A stretch of 5,998 nt of DNA from Syntrophobacter sp. SbD2 (GTDB taxonomy: Bacteria > Desulfobacterota > Syntrophobacteria > Syntrophobacterales > Syntrophobacteraceae): assembly GCA_900290385.1 (NCBI GenBank), contig OMSV01000208.1:1-5998 (forward strand), read 5' to 3'. The translations under genes and the position numbers were made by a program. Shown here one piece after another: positions 1 to 5,998 of this stretch. Position 1 is the first letter of the stretch; each line of letters begins with the position of its first letter. The notes below the pieces were generated by a model. It saw only the letters and a list, made by a program, of their open reading frames with translations. It was not told where the DNA came from and searched no databases.

Positions 1-306
1 TTTAATGGCAATCGGCAAAGCCCGTACAACTGCATTGCCTGCCGCAGGCAAGCCGACCAGTATCGCGCCTATCACCTCATTTCGCGACGCGCCGGCCTCT
101 TTTGCAATCGCTACATGGAATGCGATGCCGCTCTCAAGACGCAATGCCGACAAGACCGCCAGATACGCAAGACTTTCCGTTTTCCTGTCCAGGGCGCTTG
201 CGTCGCCGAGATTGCGGACTGCACTCATCCATGCCTTGGCATGCTGTGGCGCTTCCTGCATGAACACTTGAAAAGCATCGCTCATCAGCTTCTCTTTATC
301 GCTCAT
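1..306 (-). CDS. Carboxymuconolactone decarboxylase (CMD/AhpD-like) family protein, 3' end outside window
   Basis: An open frame of 102 codons starts at ATG 306 and reaches the left edge without a stop, so the C-terminus is missing. Small CMD-fold proteins are often about 110-130 aa, so most of the protein is probably present. The central segment, AYLAVLSALRLESGIAFHV followed by AKEAGASRNEVIGAI (about residues 48-82), has the CMD layout of an Ala-rich helix, a His (His64) and a 'KEAGAS..E' helix. A GLPAAGN motif follows (85-91). The AhpD redox motif CxxCxxxH is not intact: by eye Leu57 and Gly60 replace the two cysteines, and Ser45 or Glu44 sits where the catalytic Glu is expected. An AhpD-type peroxidase role is therefore unlikely and the substrate is unknown. 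The start lies 1 nt after the gpsA stop, which implies translational coupling. The only Shine-Dalgarno-like sequence is a weak GGGAAA inside the end of gpsA. An in-frame ATG at codon 8 is a less likely alternative start. Family assignment is fairly secure; function is not. Confidence 0.8.
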   Translation of the reverse strand, partial: MSDKEKLMSDAFQVFMQEAPQHAKAWMSAVRNLGDASALDRKTESLAYLAVLSALRLESGIAFHVAIAKEAGASRNEVIGAILVGLPAAGNAVVRALPIAIK

Positions 307-307
307 T

Positions 308-1357
308 TCATATTTTCCCATTTACGGCGCAAATTTCGGGGTCATATTCCATCTCGTGTCTGAGATCGCGCTCCGTAAGCTCGCTTACAACGAGCAACGG
401 GTCTTTGTCCTCGTAAAGCACGCGATAGACCTGCTCGCTTATGGGCATCTCCACGCCCATTTTTCCGGCAAGTGCGTGGATTGATTTAGCGGTGATGACC
501 CCTTCTGCCACCTGGCGCATTGCGCCAAGGATTTCACTGAGCTTTTTACCCTGGGCGAGCTGCATGCCTACGGTACGGTTTCGGCTAAGATCCCCTGTAC
601 ATGTGAGAAGCAGGTCTCCCATTCCGGCTAGACCTGAGAAGGTGAGGGGGTGAGCGCCCATTTTGACGCCAAGCCTTGAAATTTCGGCCAGGCCGCGCGT
701 AATGAGAGCGGCCCGGGCATTGTATCCAAAAGAGAGGCTGTCGCAGGCGCCTGCCGCAATAGCTATGACGTTTTTTGAAGCTCCGGCGACTTCCACCCCG
801 GTAACGTCGAGGCTGGTATAGATGCGGAACATGGGGGTAGAGAGCTCCTGCTGAACTTGCCGGGTGATTTCCATGTTTGGACCCGCGAGCGTTACAGCAG
901 TGGGAAAGCCCCGTATCACTTCATGGGCGAAAGAGGGTCCGGAGAGGCAGAGCAGTTGTATGCGGTTTTGTTTGGGCAGGAGTTCTTTCCAGATGCCTGA
1001 CATTGTAAGAAGGGTGTCGGCCTCTATGCCTTTGGTCGCGTTCACGACTATGGCGTCTTCGCGCAAGTGGGGGAGCATCCGCGTGACGGCTCCGCGATAG
1101 ACGTGGGAAGGAACGACCATGATGAGCAGCCGGCTTGTCCCTGCCACTTCCTCGATCTCACTGTTAGCGCTTACGCCTTGATGAAGGCGGTGTCCGGGAA
1201 GATAGATGCTGTTTTCACCCGTCCTGCGGATTGTCTCGCACAGATCGTCTTCAAAGACCCAGAGATTGACTTTTAAACCTTTGGCGGCGAGCACATGGGC
1301 GAGGGTGGTCCCCCAGGCTCCGGCCCCGATTACCCCTACCGGCATATCTGTAAGCAA
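308..1357 (-). CDS. gpsA: NAD(P)H-dependent glycerol-3-phosphate dehydrogenase GpsA
   Basis: Cytosolic enzyme that reduces dihydroxyacetone phosphate to sn-glycerol 3-phosphate, the backbone precursor of phospholipids. The 349-residue protein shows the family signatures in order: the Rossmann dinucleotide loop GAGAWGTTLA (11-20), NATKGIE (106-112), SGPSFAHEV (139-147), GASKNVIAIAAG with the probable catalytic Lys195 (192-203), NARAALITRGLAE (213-225), and FSGLAGMGDLLLTCTG followed by SRNR (240-261), which belongs to the substrate-binding C-terminal domain. The length is slightly above the usual 330-340 aa because of a short tail after the EL..RDLR segment. The start is taken as TTG at 1357, since AGAGGA lies 9 nt upstream and only 2 nt separate this codon from the gyrA stop. 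ATG at 1345 (MPVGVIGAG...) would give a more typical N-terminus but has no well-placed Shine-Dalgarno. It follows gyrA and precedes the CMD gene by 1 nt, so it is probably co-transcribed with both. No frame damage is seen. Confidence 0.96.
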   Translation of the reverse strand: MLTDMPVGVIGAGAWGTTLAHVLAAKGLKVNLWVFEDDLCETIRRTGENSIYLPGHRLHQGVSANSEIEEVAGTSRLLIMVVPSHVYRGAVTRMLPHLREDAIVVNATKGIEADTLLTMSGIWKELLPKQNRIQLLCLSGPSFAHEVIRGFPTAVTLAGPNMEITRQVQQELSTPMFRIYTSLDVTGVEVAGASKNVIAIAAGACDSLSFGYNARAALITRGLAEISRLGVKMGAHPLTFSGLAGMGDLLLTCTGDLSRNRTVGMQLAQGKKLSEILGAMRQVAEGVITAKSIHALAGKMGVEMPISEQVYRVLYEDKDPLLVVSELTERDLRHEMEYDPEICAVNGKI

Positions 1358-1359
1358 TT

Positions 1360-2877
1360 CTACTCTTCCTCTCTTGTATCTTCTCTTGAGTCTTCTCTTG
1401 TATCTTCGGTTTCGTCGAGTACGGTCAGGTCAACCACTGTCTCGCCTTCGGCAAGGTCGATCAGTTTGACTCCCTGAGTTACCCGCCCGATTTTACTTAT
1501 CTGGGAAACAGGCATTCTTATGAGGCGGCCCCCGTCGGTTATCAGCATGATTCCATTGTCTTCTCCAACCTGGCGAAAGCCGATCACTTGCCCGTTGCGT
1601 TCGGTCACCTTGACATTGAGCACTCCCTGCCCCCCTCGGCCCTGGCAGCGGTAGCTTTCCTCGGCCGTGCGCTTTCCGAACCCCTTTTCGGTAACCACGA
1701 GCATACACTTGTCAGGATCTATTACATCCATCCCAACCAGTTGGGTCCCTTTTACGTTCATGCCCCGGATGCCCCGGCTAACGCGTCCTAGCGGACGAAA
1801 CTCATCTTCCTTTACGCGGATACACTTGCCCTGGCGGCTCATGAGGAAAAGATCGCGCTGGCCGTCGGTGATTACCACCGAGATAAGCTCGTCGTCGTCG
1901 TCCATATTGATCGCCCGGATGCCGCTCGATCGAGGGTTGGCGTAGGCGGACAGATCGGTTTTCTTGATGACGCCGTTCTTGGTGGCCATTACTGCAAAGT
2001 GACCGGGTGAAAACTCGGGCACCGGCAGGATGGTTTGTATCTTTTCACCCTGCTGAAGGGGAAGAAGATTCACCACTGCTTTTCCGAGCGCCGAAGGCCC
2101 GACTTCGGGTATTTCATAAACTTTAAGCCAGAATACCTGCCCCCGGTTGGTGAATATGAGCAGGTAGTTGTGCGCCATCGCCGTAAGAAGGAAAGTCACT
2201 ACGTCCTCTTCGCGGGTGCTCATCCCGGTTCGACCCTTGCCGCCGCGTCTCTGGTAGCGGTAGATCGAAAGAGGGGTCCTCTTTATGTAGCCTGCCCTCG
2301 AGAGGGTCACCACCATTTCCTCATTGGGAATGAGGTCCTCGATGCAGATAGTCCCAGCATCGGGAATGATTTTCGTTTTGCGCAGGTCGCCGAATTCGTT
2401 CATCAGCTCCCGGATTTCGTCGCGCACAACCTGGTCTACGGCAGCGGGGGAGGCAAGTATGCTCTTCAGACGTTCGATCTCTCGAATAATATCCTGGTAG
2501 TCCTGAATGATCTTTTCGCGCTCGAGACCCGTCAGGCGCTGGAGTCTCATGTTCAGGATTTCCTGGGCCTGAATGTCGGAGAAGTCGAACTGCTCGATTA
2601 GACCCCGTTTGGCTTCAGGGGGATTTTGCGCGGAGCGGATGAGGGCAATCACGGCGTCGAGATTGTCGAGCGCTTTTTTGAGTCCTTCCAAAATATGCGC
2701 GCGCTTTTCGGCCTGTTTGAGTTCGAACCGTGTGCGCTTTACGACCACCTCGCGGCGAAAATCGATAAAATGCTGAAGGATTGCTTTTAGGCTGAGGACC
2801 TCGGGCCTGTTGTCCACCACGGCGAGCATGATGATGCCGAAAGTGCTCTCGAGCGCTGTGTTCTTATAGAGCTGATT
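1360..2877 (-). CDS. gyrA: DNA gyrase subunit A, C-terminal part (second frame of broken gyrA)
   Basis: From about 2877 GyrA homology resumes in a different frame from the N-terminal part, beginning [14 protein letters not shown], and continues for ~505 codons to TAG at 1360-1362. Numbered from Asn1 at 2877, it contains the rest of the tower domain, [18 protein letters not shown] (41-66, coiled coil), the C-gate segment [13 protein letters not shown] (107-119), and the beta-pinwheel C-terminal domain that wraps DNA. The GyrA box QRRGGKG (209-215; bases 2233-2253) opens the pinwheel and identifies gyrase rather than topoisomerase IV ParC. The 34-residue insert that E. coli GyrA has before the C-gate is absent. 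The protein ends in an acidic TRED-type tail. No good independent start exists: the first in-frame ATG of real GyrA sequence is at 2829 and has no clear ribosome binding site. Upstream codons of this frame (to ATG 3231) are out-of-frame shadow. The segment should be read as the second half of one gyrA gene, about 815 aa if the break is repaired. Confidence 0.92.
   Translation of the reverse strand, partial: NQLYKNTALESTFGIIMLAVVDNRPEVLSLKAILQHFIDFRREVVVKRTRFELKQAEKRAHILEGLKKALDNLDAVIALIRSAQNPPEAKRGLIEQFDFSDIQAQEILNMRLQRLTGLEREKIIQDYQDIIREIERLKSILASPAAVDQVVRDEIRELMNEFGDLRKTKIIPDAGTICIEDLIPNEEMVVTLSRAGYIKRTPLSIYRYQRRGGKGRTGMSTREEDVVTFLLTAMAHNYLLIFTNRGQVFWLKVYEIPEVGPSALGKAVVNLLPLQQGEKIQTILPVPEFSPGHFAVMATKNGVIKKTDLSAYANPRSSGIRAINMDDDDELISVVITDGQRDLFLMSRQGKCIRVKEDEFRPLGRVSRGIRGMNVKGTQLVGMDVIDPDKCMLVVTEKGFGKRTAEESYRCQGRGGQGVLNVKVTERNGQVIGFRQVGEDNGIMLITDGGRLIRMPVSQISKIGRVTQGVKLIDLAEGETVVDLTVLDETEDTREDSREDTREEE
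1367..1372 (-). promoter_or_regulatory. Ribosome binding site of gpsA (AGAGGA)
   Basis: On the minus strand AGAGGA ends 9 nt before the TTG at 1357 and 21 nt before the ATG at 1345. This spacing favours the TTG start. The site lies inside the last codons of gyrA, within the final unit of the 12-bp repeat that encodes the GyrA tail, so the gyrA coding sequence doubles as the gpsA translation signal. Confidence 0.6.
1367..1407 (-). repeat. 12-bp tandem repeat encoding the charged C-terminal tail of GyrA
   Basis: Three 12-bp units occupy 1367-1378, 1379-1390 and 1391-1402 (plus-strand consensus TCTTCTCTTGTA, with one or two mismatches between units), and a 5-bp partial unit follows at 1403-1407. 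Twelve is a multiple of three, so the array keeps frame and encodes a Thr/Ser-Arg-Glu-Asp type repeat ([12 protein letters not shown]) at the end of GyrA. Acidic C-terminal tails are common in GyrA and vary between species. Copy number here could change by slippage without breaking the frame. Confidence 0.75.
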
Positions 2878-3785
2878 ACCTGGCGCAGGGTAAGGACGAC
2901 CCGCATGCCCTGCCGGTCGGATTCGTCGCGAATGTCGGTGATTCCTTCGATTCTCTTGAGCTTTACCAGTTCGGCTATGCGTTCGAGCAGCTTTGCCTTG
3001 TTCACCTGGAAGGGAAGCTCGGTGATGATGAGGTGCTGCTTTCTGCCCGAGTCCTCGACTTCCACCAGGCCGCGCATCTTGACCATGCCTTTGCCGGTCT
3101 CGTAGGCGTCCGCGATCCCTTCGCATCCGTGAAGAAACCCGGCAGTCGGAAAGTCCGGACCCGGAATGTGGCGCATGAGGTCCTTCACTGTGACATCGGG
3201 ATTGTCGAGGAGGGCAAGAAGGCCGTTGCAAAGTTCGAGCAGGTTATGGGGAGGAATGTTTGTCGCCATTCCGACCGCTATGCCCGATGAACCGTTGAGG
3301 AGCAGGTTTGGTACGCGGGTCGGCAGGACGTCGGGCTCAAGGATTGTATTGTCGTAGTTTGGCAAAAACGGGACCGTTTCCTTCTCGATGTCCCGCATGA
3401 ACTCCATGCCAAGCTTTGACATTCGAATTTCGGTGTACCGCATGGCAGCCGGGGGGTCGCCGTCCACCGAGCCGAAGTTGCCCTGGCCGTCTATAAGCGG
3501 GTGGCGCATGGAGAAATCCTGGGCCATGCGGACGGTCGCATCGTAGATGGCCGCGTCTCCGTGCGGGTGATACTTACCCATGACATCACCCACTATGCGT
3601 GCCGACTTTTTGTAGGGCTTATTGTAGTCGTTATTGCCCTCGTGCATTGAAAACAGAATGCGCCGGTGTACCGGCTTGAAGCCGTCCCGTACGTCGGGTA
3701 TGGCGCGCCCGATTATGACGCTCATCGCATAGTCGAGATACGAAAGCTTTATTTCGTCGGCAATGTTTATGGTTTTAACGTCCAT
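2787..3785 (-). CDS. gyrA: DNA gyrase subunit A, N-terminal part (frame breaks near 2880)
   Basis: Breakage-reunion subunit of gyrase, which pairs with GyrB to supercoil DNA using ATP. ATG 3785 follows the gyrB stop by 13 nt, with a weak CTGGA Shine-Dalgarno. Residues 1-301 are standard Gyr[22 protein letters not shown] (15-35), the winged-helix quinolone region with [12 protein letters not shown] (71-82), AAMRYTE with catalytic Tyr117 and its Arg116 (E. coli Tyr122/Arg121), [17 protein letters not shown] with the DNA-intercalating Ile169 (E. coli Ile174), and [20 protein letters not shown] entering the tower domain. After Arg301 the frame reads Gln-Val and then 29 residues unlike GyrA, stopping at 2787-2789, for 332 aa in total. 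As written the product has the catalytic tyrosine but no C-gate or DNA-wrapping domain and could not be a working subunit. The QRDR position equal to E. coli Ser83 is Ala78; Asp82 (E. coli Asp87) is kept. Gyrase identity is certain; whether the break is biological is not. Confidence 0.93.
   Translation of the reverse strand: MDVKTINIADEIKLSYLDYAMSVIIGRAIPDVRDGFKPVHRRILFSMHEGNNDYNKPYKKSARIVGDVMGKYHPHGDAAIYDATVRMAQDFSMRHPLIDGQGNFGSVDGDPPAAMRYTEIRMSKLGMEFMRDIEKETVPFLPNYDNTILEPDVLPTRVPNLLLNGSSGIAVGMATNIPPHNLLELCNGLLALLDNPDVTVKDLMRHIPGPDFPTAGFLHGCEGIADAYETGKGMVKMRGLVEVEDSGRKQHLIITELPFQVNKAKLLERIAELVKLKRIEGITDIRDESDRQGMRVVLTLRQVISSIRTQRSRALSASSCSPWWTTGPRSSA
2871..2888 (-). other. gyrA: Frame break in gyrA: apparent ~22-nt deletion
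   Basis: On the minus strand the frame-one codons CTG CGC CAG GTA (2888-2877) read LRQV, and the next frame, AAT CAG CTC TAT from 2877, reads NQLY. Moving between them needs a -1 shift. In E. coli GyrA, recalled from memory, ten residues (RDAVGEVVLN) lie between the matching Lys and the NLY segment; here only the equivalent of three remain. About 7 residues plus one base, some 22 nt, are therefore missing. No X XXY YYZ slippery heptamer is present at the join, which argues against programmed frameshifting. Confidence 0.75.
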
Positions 3786-3798
3786 TTTTCAATTCCAG

Positions 3799-5998
<2,200 letters not shown>

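Noticed and set aside
35..51. Perfect 8-bp inverted repeat (TTGCCTGC / GCAGGCAA) with a 1-nt centre
   Set aside because: The loop is too short for a normal hairpin, no T-run follows on either strand, and the bases encode the conserved-looking LPAAGN segment of the CMD protein.
1295..1477. Ser-rich plus-strand frame across the gpsA start and gyrA tail
   Set aside because: The Ser/Leu-rich repeats are the antisense reading of the 12-bp repeat in gyrA; no independent coding evidence.
2035..2601. Plus-strand open frame of 188 codons opposite gyrA
   Set aside because: It is antisense to the GyrA box and C-gate region, with no ribosome binding site or recognisable motif; a shadow of gyrA.
2871..2888. 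Programmed -1 ribosomal frameshifting in gyrA
   Set aside because: The direction of shift fits, but there is no slippery heptamer and about seven conserved-length residues are missing, which frameshifting would not restore.
2878..3231. Upstream extension of the second gyrA frame to an ATG at 3231
   Set aside because: These codons give a low-complexity Arg/His/Pro-rich peptide antagonistic to the real GyrA frame that covers the same bases, so they are out-of-frame shadow and not an N-terminal domain.

Overview
This window holds bacterial housekeeping DNA. Every gene lies on the minus strand and is read from the right edge to the left. In transcription order they are gyrB (5' end beyond the right edge), gyrA (reading frame broken), gpsA, and a small carboxymuconolactone-decarboxylase (CMD) family gene that runs off the left edge. 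Gaps between genes are 13, 2 and 1 nt, so this looks like one tightly packed, translationally coupled operon. No promoter, terminator, RNA gene, mobile element or CRISPR array is visible. No stretch over 300 bases lacks a gene.

The organism is probably a Gram-negative bacterium. GyrB carries the long insertion after the TOPRIM acidic motif that is typical of proteobacterial-type GyrB. GyrA has the canonical GyrA box and lacks the extra C-gate insert of E. coli. The overall look of these proteins and the gyrB-gyrA-gpsA order suggest a deltaproteobacterium (Desulfobacterota), but this is an impression from memory and not a placement.

The two gyrase subunits form the A2B2 enzyme that introduces negative supercoils. 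GpsA makes sn-glycerol 3-phosphate for phospholipid synthesis. The CMD protein has no assignable reaction because the residues expected at an AhpD-type active site are mostly missing.

The main anomaly is in gyrA. The first 301 codons and the last ~505 codons are both excellent GyrA but lie in different frames. At the join (about 2874-2885) some 22 nt expected from the family are missing, which looks like a small deletion and not a single-base slip or programmed frameshifting. Smaller points are an Ala at the quinolone-determining Ser83 position, a TTG start for gpsA whose Shine-Dalgarno lies inside a 12-bp repeat encoding the GyrA tail, and the degenerate CMD active site. I found no convincing evidence of a new biological system here.
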